64,000 bases of DNA from Isoetes taiwanensis (lineage: Eukaryota; Streptophyta; Lycopodiopsida; Isoetales; Isoetaceae), in contig JAJEKV010000272.1 in NCBI GenBank assembly GCA_021234155.1, positions 124,001 to 188,000 of the forward strand, given 5' to 3'. Under the pieces are notes generated by a model. It was not told the origin of the DNA. It made no database searches and saw only the letters and a list, made by a program, of their open reading frames with translations. The position numbers were made by a program, and so were the translations under genes. Positions 44,802-57,174 of the stretch are shown piece by piece (the first letter of the stretch is position 1; each line of letters begins with the position of its first letter).

Positions 44802-46424
44802 TCACAAGAATGTGGAAAAGAGAGAATCATACTCAGTCAAAGTGTATCTTTCTCCAGCACTTAGAGGCTGAAGAATTGCTCCAGATTCATTTGTTGCAAT
44901 AATTTGCCCTTGGCCGTTAAGCAAAACTGCAGTCTCCCCAAAACTACTTTTCAAATTAAAAACACCAGCAGATACCTTCCACTCCTTGCCATTCACAAAA
45001 ATTGTGATTGTGGCTCCATTATCACCAGAGGTTGCAGACTTTTCGTAGTGCTGCACTATTCAACATAGATAGTAAGCCCAGAAATCTGATAGTGCATAAT
45101 CAGATAAAATTTTCTCTTACCCCCTGACCACCTTTCATTTCTAAAGTATGTTGGTCGACATTTAACTGTCCTCCAAGTGCTTGTCCATCAATATCAGAAT
45201 GAACAGATGTATAATCCTGCATTTGATCAGACTTTGCTTTTTTTTCCTGAGGAGAATCCGCATCTGTATCTAACTCAGATTCTCCTTCCCTGTGTGCTGC
45301 TGGCTGTTGCTTCCTCTTTGACCTTGCTTTCCGATTTTGGAACCAATTATAAACATTCGCCTCTGAGATTGTTCCATACTGGCTGAGTTCAGCAGTAATT
45401 TCTTTAATTTTCTGTTTGTTAGGAGTACCAATTCCTTGATCAAAAAGTTTCTCCAAAAGATGCAACTGAGTTTGGCTAGGTGTCCACCTATGCCGTGCTG
45501 TTGTCTTGTAACCAGTAATAGACTGATCATATTGTAAGCTCTGAGCTGCAGAAATACCTGCATTTCACTTCTCCATCAGTATATTCCACTATTTCAAGTG
45601 AAGCCACATGAGTTTGATACTTCAAGGGACCATTTCTGTTATGCAGTGTTCTGACTAAAGCATACATATAACTCCAAAAATGGAACATAATATAGCTTAT
45701 GATCTTATGGTATTGCTTGAATGAATTTCAACTAGAGCCATCTTGGAAGTAGACGACTTCTATAGATATTAATTATAAATATCTTTTGATGTCAATATTA
45801 AGAGATCCCTTTCAAATTTTTGATCTAGTTTTCAGGAGACATCAATGATTTCATATGGTTGTGGACATTAGTCTAGAAGAAAATGGTAGAATATAAATCT
45901 AACAGTATCTATAAGATAAGGATATAAAGGATACAGCATTCTCCTGCTGATCCCTCAATTCTTCACTTATCAGAATTAAAACCCTAAAATTGTTACATCC
46001 AGTCTGAAATAGTCGAGCTAAAATACTACTTAAAAAGAAAATGACACCAGAGAAAGTACAGAAAATCAATTTCACACACAGGCACCCAATAAAAGTGGCA
46101 TCAACAGTAATCCCAATGCAGAGCACGAGTTTGATAGGCAGAAGACTCACTATTTAGATGGGACTGCTGGGCAACGCTAGCTTTATGCATCTCCACCAAT
46201 TGCTGACAGATCGTGGCGTAGACCGATATCTGTCGACGTAGGGCTTCAAGCTGTTCATCAGTCATAACCTGTCCATGCTGTGCCAGGTAAATTGGTTGCA
46301 ATAAAGATGGAGCAAGCACATCCCCCTTGGGCATCATCATTGAGCCTGTCAGTTGAAATCTAGATCCCTCAATCCCTGGAAGGTCTTCTCTGTTAGACCG
46401 ACAATCATCCATCTGAGCTTCCAC
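44802..46424 (-). CDS. WOX13-like: WUSCHEL-related homeobox protein, WOX13 clade, 3 exons
   Basis: Exons 46151-46424, 45121-45557 and 44802-45050 join at GT-AG sites (AATA|gtgagt, gcag|GTATTTC, GGGG|gtaaga, gtgcag|CACTAC) in phase to encode 319 residues. The homeodomain is at residues 113-175 ([18 protein letters not shown] ... [16 protein letters not shown]). Its extended loops and the YNWFQN form are typical of the ancient WOX13 clade rather than the WUS clade. A Ser/Asp/Lys-rich stretch follows. The C-terminal domain ([19 protein letters not shown] ... [20 protein letters not shown]) matches the conserved C-terminus of these proteins. Residues 1-91 are conserved-looking and helical ([20 protein letters not shown]). 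WOX13-clade proteins are nuclear regulators of cell growth, regeneration and organ development in plants. No damage is seen. No WUS box or EAR motif is visible, as expected for this clade. Confidence 0.93.
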
Positions 46425-46429
46425 AAATC

Positions 46430-49400
46430 AAAACAGGGGAACAGACCAGGTCTTCAAAATCCCTACATTCTAGATTTCCAAAAAAAACCTACATTGCAGT
46501 TTAACTCCTTGCCTGCCACAGAGGCCTATGTAACGCTCGTCTCATTGGACGTATCTAATCACAGATTGAGCTCATACAAACTGATGGCCGAAGATATTAT
46601 TCTGTCCAGAAACAGTCCCGATGCTTCAAATCAATGATTTTTCTTTCCAGGGCAGTAACTAAAGCCTCACTAGTCCACCTAAATCAAAAGTCACTTGACA
46701 AATTTAAAAACAAAAGATGTGACTTCATCTGCCGAATGCAATTCTTCAAAACGAACGCAATAAGGGTGTTTCTGATTATTCCCCGGAATCCAATCTGCCA
46801 TGGCGAAAAGCTTGATAGCCACAAATGTACCTTATGCAAGGACCGAAGCAGGAACTTAGAAGCCAAACTGCTTCAATTGGGAGAGAAGACGTAAGCGATA
46901 AGCATTAGCAGCTGTTTTTGCTTGCAAAGTGACCAAAAGAGCTTCAAATTCCAGAAAAGAAAGCATCAAAATGTCGGCAAAGATCTGAAGCCATCAGATT
47001 GCAAAGGGATTTGCGCAAATGCCTAGCGCCCACCGCATGGATCGAGAAATTTGTTCAGATCGCCGCCTCTAGCGGATCGTGCAATAGGCCACAGCGAATT
47101 CAGGTGAATTTACTTGGGTCAGCCGCACGAGACGGGAACGGCTGTTGAGCAATGACGCTTCATCTCTGCCGTCCAATTCCCACGTGTATACCTCCCATTA
47201 TATCCACAAATCGTATGTACATGCTTTCATACGAGAGCGTATTTGTATGTTGATTTTGTGTCAATGGTTCCAATTCCATTTTGTCTAGTCCAATGTACCT
47301 AAATAATATATTGTCTTTGCAGTGCCTTTTCTGTTCATGTTCTAGATTTCCATCCTTCTGCTTTTGCTAATCCGATTGCCCGCATTCAACAGAATACTCG
47401 ACCTAAAAAAGCACAATCTGCCTATCTTGACCATGACATAATATTCCCAGCTCTTGCAGTGGCTCCGAAATGGTGCAACTGCCATACCGTCCAAACATGC
47501 TTGAATGATAGCAGTAGACGCATAAAAAACAATTACCTTCCCCCGCTCGAGCCAGCTCAAAATACCCATGTAATGTACTCATCCTGCCCTACACTTCTGA
47601 ATTGTGTACATGAACAATACCCGCAATTCCCTTCCTCGTGCAGAGATGTGTATGGAATAAGTTCTTCGCCGAATTTTATATCACAAGCTAGGTGCCACAA
47701 CTCCAGCACAATCCTGGTATAAAGGTTCAGCGTGCATGCATGTGTGCGCAAGCTATGCAATGTGTGTGTGGATGTATTAGTGGGTTCTAGATGTGATCAC
47801 ACCTTATGCATGCATTTCATACAATTATTCGAATGGCATCTCTTGCAGAGGAGATTCCAAAAAGAAGAAACAATGAGAATAATGGATAAATGTGACAACA
47901 TTTTTATAGTGACAGTAGGTGTCCTATGTGTTCATTAAGTTTTCAATCCCTTTTAATGTCAACAATGTAAGGTGCACTATGTGTTCAATAAGTTTTTAAC
48001 CTCGTGTAATGTCAACAATATGAGGATTCGATTCTCAGTCACACAATGTTGTCAACTTTTGTGAGAATAAATGTTGGTCATGCCTAAGTAAACAATTAAT
48101 TAAATTGCGGCTTTGTGGTATCAATAAAGAACAAGTGGAGCACATACAGACGAGTTAAATTTAATTGACCATTCCACTCTGTTGTTTTCGCCGCATTTTA
48201 CATATTCTAACATGTAATTGCTTACTAACATTATTATTAAAATTATATCCCAACTGTTCAAAATTGGGACCATTATAATAAGTTAAAAACCAGATTTAGA
48301 AGGTCTATGGAAGTGTGTATTACGTTTCTTTGATATATAAATATGCCTATATAAAATGATACCATAAATTGCATCTACTTTTTCTTCTACTTTACAATAT
48401 GGAAATTAAGAAAGATGATCCAACCTGTTATAATAATATGTCAAAGACGTGTAACCTTGTTCTGACCTTGACTGTGGATGAAACCTTTGAAAATTAGGAG
48501 TGCATGCATCACATGTGAATGCTAATGTTGATGGTTGTACCTTGTACTTTCGAAAGAGAAATTCAAAGTAAGAAAGAATTTTGTACACACAGTTCCCATG
48601 GGACAAAGTGAATTGTGGTAGTCTCATATAAAGAGATGCTTTTTCTAAGGAGCCTTGGCCTTCTTAACTTCATACACATGCAAAAGGTTGCCATTTGTTA
48701 TTCTTACCTTGGTGCTATTCATCTAACCAATTCATGCTTTATCCAAGAACCCATGGCCTACTTTCATACACATGCAAAAGGTTGCCATTTTCTTATCCTT
48801 GTCTTGGTGCTATTTATTCAATCGTGATATTCAATACTCTTAAGCCTTCTATTTTCCCTCAGTCTTGCTTCATTAAAGAAAGCATTAATTCTTGTTCCAT
48901 TAGCTATTGCAAATAACCTTCATCAATATCTTACTATCGCCCTATCACTAAGTAGACATGATTTTTGCAAAAAAATAATCAATATTTAAAAGATATGGAC
49001 CCAAGTTAAAGCTGGTCATTATCATGCACATATAAACCCCACTTTAGCACAAGGACCACAAGCTTATTTATTTGCTTCTTTGATAGGAAAAGAAACTTAT
49101 AGCTATCGCATCAATTCGTACATGGTCTAACAACCTACATATTGAAATAGGTAGATGGCCGTTGCCACAATAGCACGTAAGTCGAGATTATGTGTATGTG
49201 GCCAGTTACAGGTTATTGAAAATAAAAACTATACACTTTTGAGATGTCATATTTTTGAGATGATCAGGAATCGTTATTTGAGATTAGCATTTACATTCCA
49301 TGCTTCCACAGCTTCTCAGAGCACCATCTGTGCATAACTTGGCAGTATATATGCTTAAGGTTCTAGATATGCGTCTTCAATTGATGAACCATCAACAGCC

Positions 49401-50050
49401 ACCATAATCTTCTTTGTATAAGCTTATTTATTATTGATTTTCTAGTATCATCATTAGTGCAAAGGTTTTTTCCCTTTAGAACCTTTCGCGAAGTAGTAAT
49501 GGTTGTATTCGCATTGTATGGTCCCATGGCCTTTTGATATTCGTGGATGTTGAAAAATCTATTATATTCTCTTATATGTAGACATGTGTATATTATAAGT
49601 GGAGCTAGTAATTTTATTGTATTCTTTATTAAGTTAAAAAACTATTCAAAAATTTATCTATCTATTTACAACCATAACATTTTGATGAAGATCTTTTATA
49701 AAGATTTGGTCAAACTTTTAATTTTGATTTTTGTTCTAATTTATTATGCATAAAATGTCATTTGGTAAACACTTGAAAATTATCTATTGTCAAAATTTTA
49801 GAACCAGTCGATCAAATGAAACTTTATCCTTCATATGTAATTGCTATAGGCAAGATTTGCCTGGATATTCTAAAAGATTCTGCGTGATCGGGCAAAAAAT
49901 AGAGAAAAGAAAAAAGCAGTAAAAATTGAGCGGAAGCAATAAGGGAAGGCCTTCTGCGCCATAGCCGCCCTTTCTGATTTCGAGGGTTTTGCCATAACTT
50001 CCGTTACTAGATTTCTAACGTGCAACGGAGGAAAATGATAAACTCAAAGC
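46430..50050. other. Intergenic, upstream of the WOX gene
   Basis: No gene recognised. An imperfect tandem repeat of about 93 bp lies at 48668-48830 (cttcatacacatgcaaaagg at 48668, nearly repeated at 48761). The few hundred bases above 46424 presumably hold the WOX promoter and 5' UTR; I see no specific element to name. Confidence 0.55.
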
Positions 50051-50051
50051 T

Positions 50052-50466
50052 ATGCTTTCGCAAGTAACTGCAGAGTACCAAACGCTGCAGCTTCAAACAG
50101 TGGCGCTGCTTCAGCAGACGATGCAGAAAGCCGGAATTCAACAGGTAGGGATCTAAAAATTCTGAATGTGACAAAAAAAACTGATGCAGAGGCGGAAAAT
50201 GTGAATTCTGAGAATTGGGATATTGGAATGAATTGCAGAAGCAAAATAGAGCAATAACAGCACTGTTCAGTGAGTCAACGTCGTCTTCTATGGAGCATAA
50301 GGAGCAGAAGGACAAGCAAAGCCTAGAGAAGTCTGATACCACACCACCCAATTCAACTGGAAAAGCTTGGAATCAAGAGATGGAGCACGATTCTGCAGAG
50401 CGGCACAGCGCCTCGCCGGCCCGTGCTGCAGAGCCCAATTCTGGCGCTGAACTGGCTGCAGATTAA
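50052..50466 (+). CDS. Possible small two-exon protein (106 aa), unrecognised
   Basis: Exon 1 (50052-50144) reads MLSQVTAEYQTLQLQTVALL then QQTMQKAGIQQ and ends CAACAG|gtaggg. Exon 2 (50239-50466) starts after attgcag and reads KQNRAITALFSESTSSSMEH..., ending AAEPNSGAELAAD and a stop. The exons join in phase. The first half looks helical and Gln/Leu-rich; the second half is charged, Ser/Glu/Pro-rich and probably disordered. I recognise no domain. A longer gene with upstream exons is possible, but no upstream exon was found. A short ATG frame at 50036 overlaps the start. Confidence 0.45.
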
Positions 50467-52150
50467 CAGCCCAACAAACTCATGAAAACAACTCATTCAA
50501 CCCCGCCCCGGCCCTCAAGATCAGCACATCGATCCAATGGTCAGAAAAACTAGAGTTTCCGTTCGAACCCATTCTGAATCTGCAAATATAACCAAAATTC
50601 GTTTCATTTTGGGCAGTCAAACCATAGGATAAAATTGCTGAATTATTTTTTAAATTATGCTCAGATCAATGATGGATGCCACTGGAGAAATTAGGGGCAG
50701 AAAATGGCCAAAGGAAATCCTTGCCCAAGAGCGTATTACATATGTACCATTCAAATTGATACCAACTTCTATTATGTGCTTATTAACAAGGTTGTATAAT
50801 AAAATAACCCTAGCAAGGTTTTAGCAATGTTTTATGCAACGCACTGAAATATTAAGGACTGTAACAAATATTCAAAGAATCACTACTTTGATCATCTTAG
50901 AGCTACAAAATGGTTCTAAGAACTACAAAATGATTTAAGAAGCACATGTTGAGAGGTTAAAATGGATGCCCAATTATTGTTGCAGTAGTTCACGAATCGA
51001 ATGGAGAAGTGCATCTCATACTTGGGGAATTGCATTGAGCCCATATAAACACACCCATGTCCTTATGCCTCGTAACCACATGTTTACTGTTTCTCTTGAG
51101 CTAATGCGTCGTAACCACATGTTTAGTATTTCTCTTGAGCTAATTTCATCGAAGTATTGCATGAATGCATGTGTGCTTCTAGATGTTCTACCACATATGG
51201 AGGTTCTAAACATTCAAACATAGGTATTGCTTTGACTTTCACATGTCCATAATTGATATCACTCTAACTTAGCATAATGTTTGATAAAGAGAAATGTTCG
51301 CGGCGGCCTTGGCTGCCGTGATAAATTTCTTGTATTTCTAAATGTTATCGTTTGAAAAAGGAGCATATATTTTGCATACATTTTGGCTATAGTAGTTGTA
51401 GGCAGGTGTGTTCTTGGAACATAATAAGATATCAAACTAACTTAGTTTAGATCCTTTCCATCATACACAGAAACATATATATGAAAGGTATGCATATTCA
51501 TCTTTGCTACATTAGATTGAAGTCTTGGGCACATGTACTCGTACATGTATTGTTTCCTGAAATAATTAGCTTAGCTAATAATAGCCAACATACCATCAAG
51601 CATATTGATGGAAAAACAACTTTAAGAAACCATAAGCAACCATAAATATTGCAAATACCTATATTCTCTTCAAGATAAAATGGGCAAAATAAGATCTAGC
51701 AATGCCTGTGACACATACCAAAAGGCACTTATGATTCCTTAAATGTGCAAAATTTGCAAATCTATCAAAATCAATATCAACATCATTTATACACGAAGGC
51801 TCGTCTTGAAGTTGTATTTTAAGGTAGAGTTGCATAAAAGGGCAAAAATCGCAATTGCGATATTGGAGGTCTAAAAAGTGTTGCTTGAATAAATCATATT
51901 TTTGATCTTATAAATTAAATCTATCCTCATTTTGCCACAATGTTCTATTTCCCTCTATTGTAGTTAAGGTTGATGTGCATTTTTGCATTCAAATTCCTAA
52001 GCAATTGACATTGAAGTAAGTTGTTGCAGATCCATGACGGTCACCCATTGGACAACAAATCCAACATGAATGACAGCATAATAGATTATGTCTAAGTGAT
52101 AGATTGCATTATATATATCCATCCAAATGGAAGATACACATGATGACAGG
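50467..52150. other. Intergenic
   Basis: No gene recognised. Contains a 42-bp tandem duplication at about 51065-51148 (cgtaaccacatgttta twice). Confidence 0.6.
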
Positions 52151-52459
52151 CTAATTTGACATAAGGAATCCCATAGGAGATATAGACAAAATGAGGATGA
52201 CGAACATCATCAAACTAGGTTGGCATATATGAGAAATTATAGGCAACAACGTAGGGAACATGAATCAAAAGATGAAAGGGAACCTCACTTCTTCTATAGA
52301 AGAGAATCACGACGACGATATAGAACAGGCAGAATCCCATGCACAAGACGTTTGACAATGGGTACATTGGCACAAACAAAGCTGCATTATTATAATCCAT
52401 CTAGTTGTCACGTAATTTTTGTGGTGCCGTGGGACTTATTGTCCAAATGAAAGAAATGT

Positions 52460-54350
52460 TCAATGATGTTCTAAGGGTAAGGTGTATTTGCCAGAGCTTA
52501 TGGAACGCATGTATTGATTAGGCAATTACTCACATGGCAACATAATAAAAGCAAAGATTTCCATTCAAACATAAGAAATTACAGCAGTGCACTAGCGTTT
52601 GCATCACTCGGCGCAAATATTGAGCAATTCCATGGACAAAGGCCATATTGCTTCAAGATCCATGGACAAATTTACGATAGGGTAGGTCCAATTGCCTCAA
52701 GTGAGGAAACCCTTCAATATATGCCCAATTATATATCATGGACTCCGGCTCTGCAATGGAGGATAGACAAGAGAACCCTCAAAATGCACAATGTGACTTC
52801 CAACTAATGTCTAAATTAGACACAATAATAAGGGAAGTCGATCATATGCACAAGCATACAAGATGATGGATGAAATGTATCAAGAAGCAGAACTAGCTAA
52901 TCGGTAAGCTGACATGAGGATATACATACACACAGATAGAATACAGGATAACCGAAGGTACAATGGTGCACATAGCAATGAAGTTGCACTTATCTTTGCA
53001 GACCCAAATGGGGAACCTCAAACTCGCAAGGATATATGCATTCATGGTAGAACTGGTAGCTTGCAAGGTATACAAGACACTACCTTAATTGTATCCAATG
53101 ACCTATCCACTGTTGTCCCCCCTTGAAAAACAAGGCTGTAGTCTGGTGCTCGAGATGGAAATCCATTAACAAGCAGAAGAATAAGAATCACATTGCTGCA
53201 TTTTATGCATACGCAACAGCTCCCAGCTTGTCTAGACCAAAGGAACAATGGTATCCAGTCCAATCCCCTATTATGTGCTGGTAAATTGACACAACAATAC
53301 ATTGTGGATGCATACACAAAAGTGGGAGGGCTAATAGAATATATAAGTCAAATATCTTTGGAGCAATGCCTTCCGCTGGCAAGATGGTGGTATTGTTTTC
53401 CAATTTTCAAGGATCTATACGAGCCTTGCAACAGAACTATCAAGATGCAATGGCAGTAGCTAGATGCCATGGTAGACTTGACTTATTCATCAGGCAGACA
53501 TGCAATCCATAATGGGTTGAAATCCAAAAGAACCTATGCCCCCACCAAACAATATACGATAGGCCAGATCTTATCATTCTAGGGGAGTTCTTAAAAGATA
53601 TAACTGAAAAATAGGTATTAAGGCATGGACATACACTATTGAATTTCAAAAAAAGAAGTTTTCCACATTGCTACATGTTGCTCATACTCGATGAGAAAAT
53701 TCAAATAGTTGAACAAACAGATCAAACAATTAGTCCAGAAATACCAGATCCTGCAATCAGTCTGAATCTACATGTGCTTGTCATGAACCACATGATACGT
53801 GGGTCGTATGCAAGTGCTATCAGGTTTAGAAACTTCTAAATGCACCCAATCCCTTTTAAAAGATTTCAACGAGGTAGCAAGTCTTAATGAGAATGGATAC
53901 CCACTTTACGGACAAAAAGTTACACCCAGGCAAAAGTTACACCCATCCCAAACGTCCCAACATTAGTGTGGACAATAGTTGGGTAGTTCCTCATAATCAC
54001 CTCCTAGTACAGAGCTCACATAAATGTCAAGAACTGCCAGGGAATTAGCAGCATAAAATATATATACAAGTACATACACAAGCACTATGATTGTGCAAGT
54101 ATTGGGCTAACACCCACAGATGACAGATCGTTAGATTGGGATGAGGTCCAGCAAACATACTTGGATAGTAGATACATATCAGCGCCTGAAGAAATATGGA
54201 GACTGAACAAGTACAAGATGCATACAAACTCACACACAATCATAAACCTTATACTGCACTTGCCATTTCAACAATGATTGCAATATATGGCAGGACAAAA
54301 ATACTAGACTAACCAACAGGCAATAAAAGGGTACAATGTTGACTGGATAG
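52460..54350 (+). pseudogene. Helitron RepHel N-terminal and Rep domain
   Basis: Readable blocks in order: KVYLPELMER; HSNIRNYSSALAFASLGANI; KIHGQIYDRVGPIASSE; NEVALIFADPNGEPQTRKDI, then HGRTGSLQ; SNPLLCAGKLTQQYIVDAYT; DLFIRQTCNP (in another frame), matching the 'DLFIT.TCNP' block; NFKKRSFPHCYMLLIL, the HUH motif; EIPDP; ASLNENGYPLYGQ; and IKYIYKYIHKHYD, the two-tyrosine motif. In the HUH motif the second His is replaced (HCY instead of HAH-like), so nuclease chemistry is lost even without the frameshifts. Rep nicks and joins single-stranded DNA during rolling-circle transposition. Confidence 0.85.
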
Positions 54351-54479
54351 TTTAAACTCAATTCAGGAAAAGAACATGCAAGTTCATAAAGGTATACAGA
54401 AATACCATACCATTATAAGTATGAAAAAGAGAATGCTGAAAACATCAAGAAGTGGATAGCTAGATAAAATACAACAAAG

Positions 54480-55442
54480 ATCGTGGCCAGGATGTATAAT
54501 ATCAAGCCTCAGGAGGAAGAAATATCCTGCTTGCTCCATGCAAAAGGGGTGACAAGTTATGAGGACTTACTACATGTTAATGAAAAACAATGCACAACAT
54601 TTAAAGAAGTTGCAAAAGAAGTTGGTCTGGTCCTTGATGACCATGAATGGAAACTAAGGCTTGAGGAGGCAGTTAGTTACCAAATGCAATCGCAGTTCTG
54701 ACAGATGTTTGCATTCATCTGCGTACACAACGAGCCGTATGATCCACTGGCACTATGACAAAAATTCAAGCAAGACCTGTGTGAGGGTTACCTAAGACAA
54801 ATGCCACATATGTTAGCAGAAAATAGAGCACTTACTGAGATCAACTTTTTTTAAGAAGCAAACAACATGACTTGTCAAATCATTGGCCTACCAATTCCTG
54901 ATCTTCATTTAAAATTCCTTAATGATGTTAATAGCAATTGACATTGAGCAAGAGCTGATTGAAGGAACAGAGCAATAGAAAAAGCTATATAGTGAGCACC
55001 TACGAATTGTAGACACCATCATACAGCTTGTACGGAAAGCCTACACGCAGCAACAAATGCCAAAGCATCAATGGACTAGGTGGTACAGGAAAGACTTTCT
55101 CCTTGAACACACTCATAAGCATAATCAGGTCATAGCAAGCCTCCTATTAAAAGGTGCTCGAACTTCTTAGTCTCCATGCAGAACCAACAACCCCTTTACG
55201 GTCAGTTAATCAAGAAGCAAACTCAGTTCACAAAGCAAAAGTTCTGATATGGGATGAAATAGAGATGACCATACAATGCAGCAGTTTGGCAAAGTTTTGA
55301 AGGGGAAAAGGCAAAATGAGGAGCTATTTGGTGGCATCATAGTGGTTGATGCATGTGACCTTCGGCAATTGTTACCTGTTGTCAAAAGAGCAAGCAAAGC
55401 ACAAGTAATTTCAAAGTATGTGAAGCAAAATCTTTTGTGGAC
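54480..55442 (+). pseudogene. Helitron helicase, N-terminal half
   Basis: Starts VARMYNIKPQEEEISCLL and TSYEDLLHVNEKQCTTFKEV, the typical link between Rep and helicase. Walker A is readable as INGLGGTGKTFSLN at about 55067-55108, and Walker B as VLIWDEIEMT at about 55241-55270. GGIIVVDACDLRQLLPVV (55334-55385) equals the helicase 'ggDfRQ.LPVv' block. Frames change between blocks. The text stops at 55442, where a LINE is inserted, and resumes at 56882. Confidence 0.85.
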
Positions 55443-55454
55443 AATCTTTTGTAG
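55443..55454. repeat. 12-bp target duplication of the LINE, left
   Basis: AATCTTTTGTAG, repeated at 56870-56881 after the LINE's A-tail. Some leading A bases could belong to the tail. Confidence 0.75.
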
Positions 55455-56870
55455 CTAAGTCAGTATTGAACAATACGCATATTTATTTGGTTTCGGTTCT
55501 ATTGGCTCCAGCTTCTAAGTTTGCAGAGATAAAAAAGATTGTAAGAGATTTTGTCTGGTGTACCGATAAAGGAGGCACTGTGAAGGTGGCGTGGAAGAAA
55601 TGTATGTTGTTTAAACAACAAGGAGGACTTGGTATGTTGGATCTTTCTTTACAGGGTAAGGTCTAAGCTTCTAAGCTATTGTTCAGTTTGTTGAAAGATG
55701 ATTGTGCATCACCAGGTATGAAGTTACTTAAACAATCAGTAAAGAGGTGTATGGTTTTCCATAAGCGAGGTGTGAGAATTGAGCTCCCTTGGGCATTGTT
55801 ATATCCATTGAAAGCTTATTCACATGCCTCAAGATCTTGAAAGGCTTGCCGGGCCCGGAAGGTAGTCCAAAGATGTGATTACATTTGATTGGGAAGCTTG
55901 TCTCCGGGCATCTTCCCCTTTTGTGGTTGCCTTTGTATACTCATGGACAACTACACCCGGTTGTAGGAATTTATGCATGCGCATTCCCAAAGCAGGTGGA
56001 GGAGAACGGTATTATTTCCATTGAGCAGTGGTATTTTGGTATTGACATTGCTCCTTGGCAATGGTTTTCAGGAGAAATATGGGTTGTTGGATAAAGATAT
56101 CGATTATATGGGCTTATGTAGCAAGTGCTCTTCCTTTAATTAAGAAGGTTGGTGACCGAGAGATCTTTGGAACTTTGTTCAAGGTATTAAAGAAGGCAAG
56201 AAGCTAGTAAGTTCATGCTACTGATTGCTTAGCTCCTCAAGTACTTTATCATCTTCTCGAAAATGGCACTTCTGGACTTTGCCTTCTCAATGGCAATCCA
56301 TCCGGAACCTTGTTTGGTCTAAATATAATCCTCCAAAGGTAAATGTTCTACTTTGGCGGTGATTCATCGCTCTTTGAGAGTTAATGAGATGGTTCATCGC
56401 TTTAAGCCGGGGAGTAAGCCCACTTTGCCCAATGTGTGAGTGGTGCATTGAAACATTGAAGCATTGTTTATATTTGTGTGCGGTGAAGTAGTCTTAGGTC
56501 CCGGCCGCATTCTCTTTTGGAGTATCTTTGGATAGTCAAGACTTTCTTTTGGGTATTTTATCCAAATCGATCGCTTCTAAAAGGATTGCATTTCACATGG
56601 CAAAGTCTTGGCTAATATGGAGTGTATGGAAGCCGGGCTAAGAAAGGTCTTTATGATAAGCATATTTCTTCTCGGTGGTGCTTCAAGAAATTCGTGAAGA
56701 AGTTGTATAATTGCTTCGGATCTCCAATTGGCCTGATCGTATTAAACTTCCAATATGGAGTGATCATCTAAAAGTGATTGATGCTTCAGGGACATTTCTT
56801 ACGTCTGGAAGTACTTTGTAATATTTTGAGTGTATAATATGAAGTAAAACACGTTCTTCAAAAAAAAAAA
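55455..56870 (+). mobile_element. 5'-truncated L1-like LINE inserted in the Helitron
   Basis: Begins within the region after the reverse transcriptase domain: VSVLLAPASKFAEIKKIVRD, FVWCTDKG, VAWKKCMLFKQQGGLGMLDL. Further on, in other frames, it reads KYNPPKVNVLLWR and ALRVNEMVHRF, resembling the zf-RVT domain. It ends in an A-run at 56860-56871. The 12-bp direct repeat on either side (55443-55454 and 56870-56881) is the target duplication. The insertion splits the helicase text between KQNLLW and the downstream NMRVA block. Confidence 0.85.
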
Positions 56871-56990
56871 ATCTTTTGTAGACACAATTTACTTTCCACA
56901 AGCTCATACGAAATATGCGTGTAGCACCACATGAAAGGAGCTAGTCAACGTACCTATTGCATCTAGGAAATGGCGAGATCATAAATGATG

Positions 56991-57007
56991 AGGGCCTCGC
57001 AAATAAT
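56991..57007. repeat. 16-17-bp target duplication of the short LINE, left
   Basis: agggcctcgcaaataat, repeated exactly at 57158-57174. Confidence 0.9.
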
Positions 57008-57157
57008 TTTTTTTTTTTGAAGAATATAAGAATATATTAAACCACTAGAATGCGATCAAGTACAATGATAAGTGTGGTGCTAAGAAACGAAGCGCCCATC
57101 ATGATCCACAATCTGTAGGAATGTCGACCAAATTTCCCGCTTAACTGTGCCAGACAA
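57008..57157 (-). mobile_element. Very short 5'-truncated LINE tail inserted in the Helitron
   Basis: About 150 bp starting with a T-run (the A-tail on the minus strand), followed by gaagaatataagaatatatt, typical of plant LINE 3' ends. It is flanked by a perfect 16-17-bp target duplication. Minus-strand orientation, with no coding capacity. Confidence 0.85.
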
Positions 57158-57174
57158 AGGGCCTCGCAAATAAT
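57158..57174. repeat. 16-17-bp target duplication of the short LINE, right
   Basis: agggcctcgcaaataat, identical to 56991-57007. Confidence 0.9.
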
